The notes beneath the pieces were generated by a model that had not been told where the DNA came from, made no database searches, and saw only the letters and a program-made list of their open reading frames with translations. A DNA stretch of 64,000 nucleotides, taken from positions 1-64,000 of the forward strand of contig DAOUJW010000021.1 in assembly GCA_034422115.1 (NCBI GenBank), read 5' to 3'. Position numbers and translations under genes: made by a program. The first letter of the stretch is position 1. Each line of letters opens with the position of its first letter. This document shows, in pieces, positions 1 to 8,471 of the stretch. Origin of the DNA: DAOUJW01 sp034422115 (GTDB taxonomy: Bacteria; Chloroflexota; Dehalococcoidia; Lucifugimonadales; UBA2985).

Positions 1-37
1 TAAGGCGGCGCATCAAGGCCGCAATCTTTGACACCAT
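1..37 (-). CDS. start of an unidentified gene running off the left edge
   Basis: Only about 12 codons are present (MVSKIAALMRRL...), too few to name a product. The start is supported by a Shine-Dalgarno match, GGAGGTGAT on the minus strand (positions 44-52), seven bases before the ATG at 35-37. Such a strong ribosome binding site in front of an open frame is unlikely to be chance, but the call rests on that alone. Confidence 0.5.
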   Translation of the reverse strand, partial: MVSKIAALMRRL

Positions 38-376
38 GTCTCAATCACCTCCGGGAAAAAGCTGTCCGCGTTTAGGGGATAGGGCTGCGTGCAAATGCCG
101 CAGTTGTTGACACCCTGTCTCAGAAACCACAAGAGCCCGTCTCTTATGGGCCTGAGTGGGTGGTAGGACATTATCCCGCAGAAATGCGCTGTTTGTCAGT
201 AAATTATCCGTGAAGTTGTCTGTGACACTTCTGTGACAGCGCGCCTGTCCGGTCGCCGGGGCGCGCCGGGATGGTCGGCGGAGGTGTTTGTGTAGCCGTC
301 CGCTCACCCACGTATCACGTGCATGGCGGGCTCTGAGCCTGTGGAAGGGTGAAAGGGTACACGCCCCGCCCACTCT

Positions 377-512
377 GGATTCCTGCTCTTCGCAGGAATG
401 GTTGACGCGTTGTAGGGGCGGTTCGCGAACCGCCCCTACGGGATGATCTCACGGTAACCGCTCATCCCCGTATCAAGTACGGGGCAGGCTCTGAGCCTGT
501 CGAAGGGAGTGA
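377..512. repeat. cluster of dispersed palindromic repeats in the 38-528 gap
   Basis: The gap between the left-edge gene and rpsT holds three repeat types that recur elsewhere in the window. At 377-400 is a REP-like hairpin ATTCCTGC-loop-GCAGGAAT. At 412-439 is a perfect palindrome built on GGGGCGGTTCGCGAACCGCC, repeated at about 795-818 past 17,000. At 459-512 is the CCGCTCAT ... CCCCGTATCAAGTACGGGG ... GAGCCTGTCGAAGG ... GAGCGGG composite. I see no gene in 38-528. Confidence 0.75.
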
Positions 513-528
513 GCGGGAGGGGGCCGGA

Positions 529-783
529 CTAGGACGCCTGTAGCCGGTTGAGCTTGGCCATGAGCCTGGACTTCCGCCTGGCGGCGTTGTTCTTGTGGAT
601 GATGCCCTTCTGGGCCGCCTTGTCCAGCACCTTGATAGCCGCTCGCGTGTCGGCAAGGGCAGTCTCCGCGCCGCCGGCTATGGAGTCCTGGGCCTTCTTC
701 ACAAAGGTCCTGGCGGACGTGCGGACGGGCCTGTTTCTGAGCGCTCTCTTGGCGGCCACGCGGGCCGATTTTTCGCTAGGCAA
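529..783 (-). CDS. rpsT: 30S ribosomal protein S20
   Basis: Small basic protein of 84 residues, the usual size of S20, which binds 16S rRNA in the body of the 30S subunit. The Lys/Arg-rich helical N-terminus (SARVAAKRALRNRPVRTSAR), the central DTRAAIKVLDKAAQKGIIHKNN segment and the AARRKSRLMAKLN tail are diagnostic. It uses a TTG start (781-783). It lies 15 bases downstream of rel on the same strand, so the two are probably co-transcribed. Identification is secure. Confidence 0.95.
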   Translation of the reverse strand: MPSEKSARVAAKRALRNRPVRTSARTFVKKAQDSIAGGAETALADTRAAIKVLDKAAQKGIIHKNNAARRKSRLMAKLNRLQAS

Positions 784-798
784 AGGATTTCCCCCTTA

Positions 799-2985
799 TC
801 AGTCAGTCGATCTTGGATTTGAGCTTGCGTTTGCCTCTTCTTCGGGGCTGCTCCGGGACACCGAGAACACCCCCTCCACCCCCTCAAGTCGGGAGAAGAG
901 GAGGCTAAGCTGTCCCACGCCCGTGGTGAACACCGTCAGGTAGGTGGAGGTGCTGCTGTCCGCGTGCTCCCTGGTGAGCGCAGAGGCTATGTTCACCTTC
1001 TCCTGGGAGATCAGGGTGGTAATGTCCCTGAGCAGGCCCACCCGGTCCCAGGCGTCAATGCGCAGCCGCACGGGGTACAGCGTCTTGCCCTTCCCCCAGT
1101 CCACCTGCACCAGCCGCTCCTTCTCGTCCTCGTTGCGTACGTTGTGGCAGTCCACCCGGTGCACCGATATCCCCCGGCTCCGGGTGATGTAGCCCACAAT
1201 CTCGTCGCCGGGTATGGGGTTGCAGCACTGCGATATGCGGGTCAGCAGGTCGCCCACGCCCAGCACCTCAATCCCGGCAGAAGGCCAGGTGAGTGGCGAG
1301 GTTGGGACCTGCACCTCCGTCGTCTGCTCCTGCTGAGCCGCCAGCCTGGTTGTCAGCTGGGACACGTTCGTCGCCCCGCTGCCCAGGGCCGCAAGCAGCT
1401 CCGCCACGTTGTCGAACTTGAGGAGCGCCGAGACCTCCTCGTGCTCCATCTTCAGGTTCAGGCGCTTGAGCTCCTTGTTCAGAAGCTCCTTGCCACGCTG
1501 GATGCTGGCGCTTCGCTCCTGCCTGCGGAACCACTGCCGCACCTTCTCACGGGCGTTGGCGGTGTTCACGTAGCCCAGGTTGGCGTTGAGCCAGTCCATG
1601 CTGGGCCCCCTGGCTATCTTGCTGGTCATTATCTCCACGGTGTCCCCGTTGTTCAGCCGCGTGTAGAGGGGCACCAGCTTGCCGTTCACCTTGGCCCCAA
1701 TGCAGCGATGCCCCAGGTCCGTGTGAATGCGATAGGCGAAGTCCAGCGGCGTTGAACTCGTGGGAAGCTCCCGTATCTCCCCCTTGGGCGTGTACACAAA
1801 CACCTGGTCCTGGAAGATGTCCGTCTTCACCGACTCCACGAACTCCTCCGCGCCCGTCACGTCCCTCTGCCAGTCCAGCAGCTGCCTCAGCCAGCTCATC
1901 TTCTCCTCGAAGTGGGGGTCCTTGGCGTCTCCCTCCTTGTACCTCCAGTGGGCCGCGACCCCGTACTCCGATAGCTGGTGCATTGCGTAGGTGCGTATCT
2001 GCACCTCCAGCGGCGTGTTGCCCTTGTACATCACCGCCGTGTGCAGCGACTGGTACATGTTGTCCTTGGGGTTGGCAATGTAGTCGTCGAACTCCCCCGG
2101 AATGGGGTGACCAAGGCCGTGCACCACGCCCAGGGCGCTGTAGCAGTCCTGCACCTCCTTGACCAGAATGCGCAGCGCAAACAGGTCGTATATCTGCCCG
2201 AACTCCTTGCCCTGCTCGGCGTACTTCTCCATTTTCTGGTAGATGCTGTAGATGTGCTTGGCCCTGCCCAGCACTTCCGCGGTTATGTTCGCCTTCTGAA
2301 GCTCCTCCCTCAGCACCTCGCACCCCTGGTCGATGTACCTCTCCCGCTCATCGCGCTTGGACGCCAGGAGGCGGGAGATCTCCTTGTACTTGTCCGGCTG
2401 CAGGTGGCTGAAGGAGAGGTCCTCCAGTCGCCACTTGATGTCCCAGATGCCCAGCCGGTGGGCCAGGGGCGCGTAGATGTCCAGCGTCTCCCTGGCAATG
2501 TCCACCCGCTTAGCGGGGGTGTGGGCCTTGAGCGTCTCCATGTTGTGAAGGCGGTCGGCCAGCTTTATCAGCACCACCCGGATGTCCTGGGCCATGGCCA
2601 CCAGCATCTTGCGAAGGCTCTCCGCCTGGCCGTCATCGCTGCCGTAGCGAAGCCCGCCCTCGGCGGTCATCAACTCCATCTTGCCCAGCTTGGTCACGCC
2701 GTCCACCAGCCGGCTCACCTCCGACCCGAACTTGCGCTGAAGCTGCTCGTAGGAGACGTCGCAGTCCTCAATGACGTCGTGGAGGAGGGCGGCCGCGAGG
2801 GTGCTGGCGTCCAGGTTGAGGTCGGCAAGGAAGAGTGCGGTGCTAACCGGATGCACCACGTAGGGCTCGCCGGAGAGGCGCGTCTGGCCCTCGTGCGCCT
2901 TGTGCGCAAAGTCGTACGCCTCTTCAATTACCCCAATCTTGTCCTGGGGCAGGTAGCTCTTTGCCTTTACGAGTAGGTCTTCCAT
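799..2985 (-). CDS. rel: bifunctional (p)ppGpp synthetase/hydrolase, Rel/SpoT family
   Basis: Full-length Rel protein, 728 residues from the chosen start. It makes and degrades the stringent-response alarmone (p)ppGpp. The order is the standard one: HD hydrolase domain (HPVSTALFLADLNLD, LLHDVIED intact), synthetase domain (YQSLHTAV, RTYAMHQLSEYGVAAHW), TGS domain (VFVYTPKGEIRELPTSSTPLDFAYRIH), conserved Cys region (ISQCCNPIPGDEIVGY) and a C-terminal ACT domain. Because the HD motif is intact, both activities are expected. The ATG at 2983-2985 (MEDLLVKAKSYL) matches family N-termini; a TTG 60 bases upstream is possible. It is transcribed away from hisS and towards rpsT. Confidence 0.95.
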   Translation of the reverse strand: MEDLLVKAKSYLPQDKIGVIEEAYDFAHKAHEGQTRLSGEPYVVHPVSTALFLADLNLDASTLAAALLHDVIEDCDVSYEQLQRKFGSEVSRLVDGVTKLGKMELMTAEGGLRYGSDDGQAESLRKMLVAMAQDIRVVLIKLADRLHNMETLKAHTPAKRVDIARETLDIYAPLAHRLGIWDIKWRLEDLSFSHLQPDKYKEISRLLASKRDERERYIDQGCEVLREELQKANITAEVLGRAKHIYSIYQKMEKYAEQGKEFGQIYDLFALRILVKEVQDCYSALGVVHGLGHPIPGEFDDYIANPKDNMYQSLHTAVMYKGNTPLEVQIRTYAMHQLSEYGVAAHWRYKEGDAKDPHFEEKMSWLRQLLDWQRDVTGAEEFVESVKTDIFQDQVFVYTPKGEIRELPTSSTPLDFAYRIHTDLGHRCIGAKVNGKLVPLYTRLNNGDTVEIMTSKIARGPSMDWLNANLGYVNTANAREKVRQWFRRQERSASIQRGKELLNKELKRLNLKMEHEEVSALLKFDNVAELLAALGSGATNVSQLTTRLAAQQEQTTEVQVPTSPLTWPSAGIEVLGVGDLLTRISQCCNPIPGDEIVGYITRSRGISVHRVDCHNVRNEDEKERLVQVDWGKGKTLYPVRLRIDAWDRVGLLRDITTLISQEKVNIASALTREHADSSTSTYLTVFTTGVGQLSLLFSRLEGVEGVFSVSRSSPEEEANASSNPRSTD

Positions 2986-2997
2986 CCTGTGCCCCGC

Positions 2998-3024
2998 TTG
3001 TATGCCCGATGAGGGAAGTATAAC
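2998..3024 (+). promoter_or_regulatory. weak candidate promoter for hisS
   Basis: TATAAC at 3019-3024 with TTGTAT at 2998-3003 (15-base spacing, shorter than ideal) lies 72 bases before the hisS start, in the 110-base divergent gap between rel and hisS. It is only a consensus-like match. Confidence 0.35.
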
Positions 3025-3095
3025 CAAGTGCGCGCACCTTGGCAAACCCGCCGTCCTGGGCTATCCTGTCCTCAATCTGCGCGAGGAGGCCAGCC

Positions 3096-4352
3096 TTGTA
3101 CCGAGCGCCCAGGGGCACCGCCGACACCCTGCCTGAGGAGCAGAGGTACTGGCGCTACGTGGAGGCCAAGGCCGAGGCCCTGGGTCGTCGATTCGGCTAC
3201 GGCCGGCTGGACACTCCCGTCTTTGAGCAGAGCGACCTCTTCACCCGCGGCGTGGGCGAGGGGACGGACATAGTCGAGAAGGAGATGTACATCTTCCAGG
3301 ACCGCGGCGGCGACTCCATGGCCCTGCGCCCCGAGGGCACTGCGCCCGTCTGCCGGGCCTACCTGGAGCACGGGATGCGCAACCTGCCCCAGCCCGTGCG
3401 CCTCTACTACTTCTGCCCCGTCTTCCGCTACGAGCGGCCCCAGGCCGGACGCTTCCGGCAGCACCACCAGTTCGGCGTGGAGGCCCTGGGAGACCCGGAC
3501 CCCTCCATAGACGCCGAGATTGTGGAGATGGCTTGGCAGCTCACCCAGGACCTTGGCCTAACCAACCTCTCCCTTCTTGTGAACAGCATCGGCGACCCCC
3601 AGTGCAGGCCCGCATACCTGGAGGAGCTGAAAGCCTACTACGCAAGCCGCATCGACGGCATGTGCCAGGACTGCAAGTCCAGGATGGAGCGCAATCCCCT
3701 GCGGCTGCTGGACTGCAAGCAGGAGGTGTGCATGGGCATGGCCGATCAGGCTCCCAGGATGGTCGACCACCTCTGCCCCGACTGCCGCGACCACTGGGAC
3801 GAGCTTCTGAAGTACCTGCAACGCCTTGGTCTGAACCCCCGTGTGGAGCACAGGCTGGTTCGGGGCCTGGACTACTACACCCGCACCGTCTTCGAGATAC
3901 AGCCCCCTGAGGAGGGCGGCCAGAGCACCATCTGCGGCGGAGGCCGCTACGACGGCCTCATAGAGGCGATGGGCGGCCCGCCCACGCCCGGCGTCGGCTT
4001 TGGGTCCGGCAGGGAGCGGATGGTGTTGAACATCAAGCGCCAGAGCGTCCTCGTGCCGGAAGACGACTCTCTTCACGCCGTGATAGCCTACTTGGGCAGC
4101 GAGGCCAAGGAGGCGGCAATCGCCCTGGCCTCCCAGCTTCGCAGCGAGGGCATAGGTGCTGTGCTGGCGACGGCGGGCAGGAGCCTGCGCTCCCAGCTGC
4201 GCTACGCCAACTCCCTGGGCGCGCCCTACGCCATCATCCTGGGCGAGGACGAGCTGAAGCAGGGCGTCGTGGTCATCCGTGACATGGCCAAAGGCGAGCA
4301 GCGCCAGGCGCCCATGCAGAACGTCGCCACGGAGCTGGCGGCTGGCGGGTAA
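3096..4352 (+). CDS. hisS: histidyl-tRNA synthetase
   Basis: Class II aminoacyl-tRNA synthetase of 418 residues that charges tRNA-His. Visible motifs are LYRAPRGTADTLPEE at the N-terminus, motif 2 (FRYERPQAGRFRQHHQFGVE), the histidine signature LVRGLDYYTRTVFE, and motif 3 GFGSGRERM. The C-terminal anticodon-binding domain begins near DDSLHAVIAYLG. I chose the TTG at 3096 because a GAGGAGG ribosome binding site sits six bases upstream (3083-3089) and because the protein then begins exactly at the conserved YRAPRGT segment. An ATG 57 bases upstream would add residues foreign to the family. Confidence 0.95.
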   Translation: MYRAPRGTADTLPEEQRYWRYVEAKAEALGRRFGYGRLDTPVFEQSDLFTRGVGEGTDIVEKEMYIFQDRGGDSMALRPEGTAPVCRAYLEHGMRNLPQPVRLYYFCPVFRYERPQAGRFRQHHQFGVEALGDPDPSIDAEIVEMAWQLTQDLGLTNLSLLVNSIGDPQCRPAYLEELKAYYASRIDGMCQDCKSRMERNPLRLLDCKQEVCMGMADQAPRMVDHLCPDCRDHWDELLKYLQRLGLNPRVEHRLVRGLDYYTRTVFEIQPPEEGGQSTICGGGRYDGLIEAMGGPPTPGVGFGSGRERMVLNIKRQSVLVPEDDSLHAVIAYLGSEAKEAAIALASQLRSEGIGAVLATAGRSLRSQLRYANSLGAPYAIILGEDELKQGVVVIRDMAKGEQRQAPMQNVATELAAGG

Positions 4353-4432
4353 TCCTTGGGAGGAGGATAGCCATTGTCAGCGTTTGTCTATAGTCCAGTG
4401 CGATATTCGAAGGGAACGTGTTGAGAGCAAAT

Positions 4433-4442
4433 GTGCTATAAT
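4433..4442 (+). promoter_or_regulatory. extended -10 promoter before the 4.4-7.7 kb cassette
   Basis: TGCTATAAT (ending at 4442) is an extended -10 element 30 bases before the GTG start of the next gene. No convincing -35 is visible, as is common for extended -10 promoters. Confidence 0.6.
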
Positions 4443-4472
4443 GAGTTTACTCTGGCTTAAGGATTCTACGTT

Positions 4473-5417
4473 GTGAATGAAGAAACCAAAGTTGCCGTGA
4501 CCAAAGCTCTCGATAGTGCGATTGTGAAAGCTGCGCACGAAAGTCTAGAAGAACTCGTAGCTCAATTGGATGAGCAGCAAATTGCTAATAATATCCTTCG
4601 TGCACTTAGCGCGCTACGTGACTTGCAGCGGGGAATAATGCCCGAGTATGACCCATGGGTCGCTCTGCTTTATGCTATCTGGTATCAGCCAGGACACATC
4701 AATTTAGCATACACGCTTACCAGGCTAATACCTAAAGACAATAACCCTCTCCATAACGGTAGTGGTGACTTGCAAGTGTTCGACTTTGGCTGTGGAGAGC
4801 TTGCAATGCAGTTCGGTCTAGCGCTGGCGGCAGCAGACGCGTATCACACATACCACAGGACTCCTAAAATCTCCGTTGTCTCGGAAGATGACAGCGAACC
4901 GATGAAAAAGATTGGAAGGGATATCTGGCACAACTTTCTGGGGCAAGTCTCGACTTATCCTGAGCTTGCGTCGCTGCTAGAGATATGCCAAGCAATGAAA
5001 CCTTCTAGTGAGCACGATCCTAAAGCAATATGTTGGTTGACTGCACTCCATGTTGCCTATGAGGAAAATGCTGAAACGGTCAAGCAGCAACTCGACTTCC
5101 AAGTTTCGAGGTGGAAGCCTGAATTAGTCTTGGTTACTGCCCATGAAGTATCTGAAGCATGGGCCTATAATCCAGCAAGCTATGGATATTCTGATATTAG
5201 TCAAGTCTTCTCTGGAGCACAGTTTGTTTTGGACGGCGAATTTGAAGAGGTAACCAAGTTCAGGACAGATTTGTGCGACAAATTCATAGACGATATGCTC
5301 GACTTCCTGGGTGCAGAAGATTACTGGTTCGCAAGAAACTACTTGACTAGACTCCCTACTGGATGGGTCACCACCAAAAAGTTCGAAACACGAGACTTCC
5401 TTTATAGAAGAGATTGA
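4473..5417 (+). CDS. SAM methyltransferase-like protein of unknown role
   Basis: A 314-residue soluble protein with no confident family. Near residues 100-115 it has VFDFGCGELAMQFG, which resembles motif I of Rossmann-fold SAM methyltransferases, followed by an acidic ISVVSEDD strand end that could be motif II. The N-terminal half is helical (EELVAQLDEQQIANNILRAL). Codon use is clearly AT-richer than hisS or the MaoC genes, which suggests acquisition. Start is the GTG at 4473 after an AAGGA site. It ends seven bases before the radical SAM gene, so the two are likely co-transcribed. Methyltransferase activity is inferred from the fold motif only; the substrate is unknown. Confidence 0.55.
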   Translation: MNEETKVAVTKALDSAIVKAAHESLEELVAQLDEQQIANNILRALSALRDLQRGIMPEYDPWVALLYAIWYQPGHINLAYTLTRLIPKDNNPLHNGSGDLQVFDFGCGELAMQFGLALAAADAYHTYHRTPKISVVSEDDSEPMKKIGRDIWHNFLGQVSTYPELASLLEICQAMKPSSEHDPKAICWLTALHVAYEENAETVKQQLDFQVSRWKPELVLVTAHEVSEAWAYNPASYGYSDISQVFSGAQFVLDGEFEEVTKFRTDLCDKFIDDMLDFLGAEDYWFARNYLTRLPTGWVTTKKFETRDFLYRRD

Positions 5418-5424
5418 GGTCTCT

Positions 5425-6408
5425 ATGACCACTTATCCCACTCAACCAGAGCTTCCCGGATTGGAAGTCCCTGAGCCTATGCCTACTGCTCGTCCTTCCA
5501 GCATTGGCGATGTGGCTGTCTCTTACATCCTAACCCGCGAGATTCTGACTCGTGCTACCGGGTTCATGGATGAATACGACTTCACCCTGAATCCCTATAG
5601 CGGGTGTTCTTTCGGCTGTACCTACTGCTACGCTGCATTTTTTAGCGGAACCAGGGAGAAGCGGGATAGCTGGGGTCTCTGGGTGCAGGTGAAAGAGAAC
5701 GCTATTGACTTGCTGTCGCGGCGTCCGATTGGTTCTCTCGACGGCAAGCTTATCTATATGAGCAGCGTCACCGACCCGTACCAGCCCGTAGAACGCACAT
5801 TGAAGCTGACGCGTGGCCTCTTGGAGGTTATGGCGGAGCGGCATAAGCCAAAGCTGGTGATCCAGACCCGCAGCCCGGATGTAGTGCGCGACTGCGACCT
5901 GTTTCGTCGTATTGAGGATAACGGCGGACGCGTTCAGGTGAACATGACAGTTACCACTGACGATGAAGACGTGAGGCGCACTTTTGAGCCCTATTGCCCG
6001 TCCAACCCCGTCCGGCTGAGCGCTATTTCAGAAGTGCAGGCCGCGGGAGTTGAAACCTGCGTTACCATGACGCCACTCCTATATGTGAACAGACCTTATG
6101 ATTTTGCCAATAGCCTCTTGGGAACGGGTGTCAAGAAATTCATTGTCCAGCCCTTTCACTTCCAGAGGGGCAAGTTCGTAGCCGCAACCAGAGACAAAGC
6201 CATAGACCTCATGGCAAAGAAGCTCGATTGTGATAAGGAGTCATTCCGGGATAGATATATGGAGCACTATAGGATGACATTCGCAGTGCTGGATGAGGCA
6301 TTGCCAGATCTGGGTGAAGGCAAGGATGGCTTCAAGCCACCCTTTGAAACTCCAGCAAGCGTTAGAGCCATTGCTGAACCCGGCCCCGGCACAGGATACA
6401 TTACATGA
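5425..6408 (+). CDS. radical SAM protein, SplB/Rv2578c-like (COG1533)
   Basis: A 327-residue radical SAM enzyme. The cluster-binding motif CSFGCTYCYA (CxxxCxxC, about residues 61-68) sits in the NPYSGCSFGCTYCY context typical of the spore photoproduct lyase-like COG1533 group, often annotated as DNA repair photolyase. Later segments (LIYMSSVTDPYQPVERTLKLTRGLLE, VIQTRSPDVVRD, MTVTTDDEDVRRTFEP) fit the TIM-barrel core. The substrate of this subfamily is generally unknown, so lyase activity on DNA should not be assumed. GAGGT precedes the ATG at 5425. Its stop overlaps the start of the next gene (ATGA). Confidence 0.85.
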   Translation: MTTYPTQPELPGLEVPEPMPTARPSSIGDVAVSYILTREILTRATGFMDEYDFTLNPYSGCSFGCTYCYAAFFSGTREKRDSWGLWVQVKENAIDLLSRRPIGSLDGKLIYMSSVTDPYQPVERTLKLTRGLLEVMAERHKPKLVIQTRSPDVVRDCDLFRRIEDNGGRVQVNMTVTTDDEDVRRTFEPYCPSNPVRLSAISEVQAAGVETCVTMTPLLYVNRPYDFANSLLGTGVKKFIVQPFHFQRGKFVAATRDKAIDLMAKKLDCDKESFRDRYMEHYRMTFAVLDEALPDLGEGKDGFKPPFETPASVRAIAEPGPGTGYIT

Positions 6409-7652
6409 CCAACCCCAATGACCTGAAATACCTGAACGTGGAGGAGCTTCGGCCCGCCGCAGAGGGCACTGAAGACACTCCCCCGTCGGCGGCTAACCGC
6501 GTGCGGCGAGGCTCTCGGAAGGTCGCGGGCACAGCTGCTTCGGTTGGGCACGGCGCTTCCCGCACGGCGTCGGACGTGACCCACGCGACGGCCGACCGGG
6601 TGAAGAGCGGTTCAAAGAGCGCGTGGGACGCGACCACCTCCATCGCCACCACCCTCATGGCAACCACCCAGAGCATTCTGGCGCTGAGGCTGGCCGAGGG
6701 TCTGAACGACCTGCTTCAGAACATGGTCAAGGGGACCACAACCATCTACGACGGCGTTAGGGACGCCGAGGACCTTGCGACGCATGTGGGCAGCGCCGCG
6801 TACCACAGGCTGTTTGACGGGGGGCACACCATCCTTGGCGCGGTGCGGGAGTCCAGTGGCGCGTCGCCGGAAGACGCGGTCGTGCGGGAGGGCCTGGGCA
6901 CCGTGCAGGGCCTGCTCAGGGACGTGACGCCCATCAGGGGCCTTCCACTTGCCAACTGGGACGGGGCCACCTTCGAGCGTGTGGCGGGCGCGATGGAGTC
7001 GGGATTCCACATACCCAAGGGCTGGTTCTACGACCTGAACACCTACGACGCCGCGGAGCTGCTGGGCGGCGCGGTGGGCGCGGTGGCCCTGACCTTCAGC
7101 TGGAGCCGCGCCCAGACCGAGACCTTTGCCAGGTTGGTCGGCGGCATGGGGCTGTCGGCCACCATCAGCGCCAACCCCCTGCTGCTCATAGTGACCGTCG
7201 TGTCCATGGCCAAGGCCTTCCACAAGGCCCACGAGACGGGCGAATACGCCGACCTGGTAGACGGCCATCTGCGGGGTGGCATGGGCGCGGGAGCGACTCT
7301 GTCGGCGGTTGCGCTGGTGGGCGCGGCCAGCGGCCCGGCGGGCGCGGCGCTGCTTGCTGGCCTCACGGCGGGCATACTAGCCAACAGGATGGCGAGGAAG
7401 GTCAGCGTGACCCAGATAAGCCGATTCCTGGCCGGCAGGACAACCGCTGTCGCAGCCGAAGCCAAGAGCGTGGTCGCTCAGGAGAGCGGAGACAGTGCGG
7501 ATTACGTCTTCCTGGAGCCACAAGGCCGCCCGCGGGAGGCTAGCGGGAAGGCAAAGCCACCACCGCGCTCCCCGTCGTACTCGTCTCGCCCTCAGCGTTC
7601 TCGACCCACAACTCGCACTCGACCAAGCGCTCTCCCCCCTCGACGCGCTTAG
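6405..7652 (+). CDS. unknown Gly/Ala-rich, probably membrane-associated protein
   Basis: A 415-residue protein I do not recognise. It has a basic, Ser/Thr-rich N-terminus (to about residue 75), then a long amphipathic region, and between about 215 and 330 several Gly/Ala-rich hydrophobic segments (LLGGAVGAVALTF, PLLLIVTVVSMAKAF, AGATLSAVALVGAASG, GAALLAGLTAGILA) that look like glycine-zipper or membrane helices. It is translationally coupled to the radical SAM gene through ATGA. The last 35 or so residues are Pro/Arg/Ser-rich and are read antisense to the end of the MaoC gene, so the true end may have been earlier, near 7540, if a frameshift is present. Confidence 0.55.
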   Translation: MTNPNDLKYLNVEELRPAAEGTEDTPPSAANRVRRGSRKVAGTAASVGHGASRTASDVTHATADRVKSGSKSAWDATTSIATTLMATTQSILALRLAEGLNDLLQNMVKGTTTIYDGVRDAEDLATHVGSAAYHRLFDGGHTILGAVRESSGASPEDAVVREGLGTVQGLLRDVTPIRGLPLANWDGATFERVAGAMESGFHIPKGWFYDLNTYDAAELLGGAVGAVALTFSWSRAQTETFARLVGGMGLSATISANPLLLIVTVVSMAKAFHKAHETGEYADLVDGHLRGGMGAGATLSAVALVGAASGPAGAALLAGLTAGILANRMARKVSVTQISRFLAGRTTAVAAEAKSVVAQESGDSADYVFLEPQGRPREASGKAKPPPRSPSYSSRPQRSRPTTRTRPSALPPRRA

Positions 7653-7968
7653 CGGCCACGCGCCCCTTGCACACGACCGTCTCCCCGGCGAAGTGGGGCC
7701 GCCGGTAGCTGGCCTGAAGCCTCTTGATGCCGCCCTCCGGCGTTATCCAGTCCGTCAGCATCTGCGCCAGGAATGAGCTGGTGAACAGGCCGGGGACAAC
7801 GGTGCCGGGGAACCCCGCCTGCTGTGCGGCGTCCTTGTCGTGGTGTATCTCCGCGTAGTCCTCGTAGGCGGCGCAGTACATCACCAGCGACCTTGAGGTC
7901 ACGGCCTTCTCCAGCGCGGGTATCTCCATCCCCTCAGAAACGTCATCGTAGTAGAGCTGCTCTGCCAT
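7540..7968 (-). CDS. MaoC-like (R)-hydratase/dehydratase, subunit-type
   Basis: A 142-residue hot-dog-fold protein of the MaoC dehydratase group, which hydrates or dehydrates enoyl/acyl-CoA substrates. The YYDDVSEGMEIP opening, the YCAAYEDYAEIHHDKDAAQQAGFPGTVVPGLF hydratase-2-type segment and the YRRPHFAGETVVCKGRV strand are typical; the HHD region supplies the expected catalytic Asp/His neighbourhood. It follows a second MaoC-type gene by 10 bases, so the pair probably forms a heteromeric hydratase for a branched or aromatic acyl-CoA pathway. Its 3' end overlaps the convergent gene by 113 bases. Confidence 0.8.
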   Translation of the reverse strand: MAEQLYYDDVSEGMEIPALEKAVTSRSLVMYCAAYEDYAEIHHDKDAAQQAGFPGTVVPGLFTSSFLAQMLTDWITPEGGIKRLQASYRRPHFAGETVVCKGRVAAKRVEGGERLVECELWVENAEGETSTTGSAVVALPSR

Positions 7969-7978
7969 TCGTCGCCTC

Positions 7979-8455
7979 CTATGGATTCCTCGGCGGAAAG
8001 CCCACGCCCGTCCTGCGCTGGAGCATAGCCACCCGCCCGTGCTGGTTCCGGTAGGTGGTCTCCGTCACGGTGAAGAGCATCCTGCCCCGGCCGCCCTCCC
8101 GCTCGTAGAAGTCCACAACCCTGGTGGTCACCGTAATTTCGTCCCCCGGGCGGACCACCTCAAAGAACTCCCACTCGTCGCTGGCCACCACGCCGCCCCG
8201 GGCCGGGCTCTCGTAGCTGGCATTGGGACTGCCGGCGCGGGTGGAGGGGTGGAAGGCGATAGGAAAGGCGATGACGCCGCCGTGGGACGTGCCCCTTGCG
8301 TACTCCTCGTCGCGCCACAGGGGGTTGGCGTCTCCCAGGGCGTCGGCCACCCTGCGAATGGTCTCACGCTCCACCTCGATGACGCCCGGCTCCGACTCCA
8401 CGCCGATGGCCCTGCGCATCTCGTCGGTGATGAGGCTGTCCTGCTCCTGGCTCAT
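7979..8455 (-). CDS. MaoC/FAS1-type dehydratase N-terminal-domain protein
   Basis: A 158-residue hot-dog protein resembling the N-terminal MaoC domain (MaoC_dehydrat_N), with DEMRRAIGVESEPGVIEVE, LGDANPLWRDEEYARGTSHGGVIAFP and FEVVRPGDEITVTTRVVDFYER. This type normally pairs with a second hot-dog protein, here the downstream gene, to form one active dimer. The ATG at 8453-8455 is preceded by AGGAGG on the minus strand (8463-8468). It begins 16 bases after the stop of the permease-ATPase fusion, giving a three-gene operon. Confidence 0.8.
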   Translation of the reverse strand: MSQEQDSLITDEMRRAIGVESEPGVIEVERETIRRVADALGDANPLWRDEEYARGTSHGGVIAFPIAFHPSTRAGSPNASYESPARGGVVASDEWEFFEVVRPGDEITVTTRVVDFYEREGGRGRMLFTVTETTYRNQHGRVAMLQRRTGVGFPPRNP

Positions 8456-8471
8456 GGCAGCACCTCCTTGG

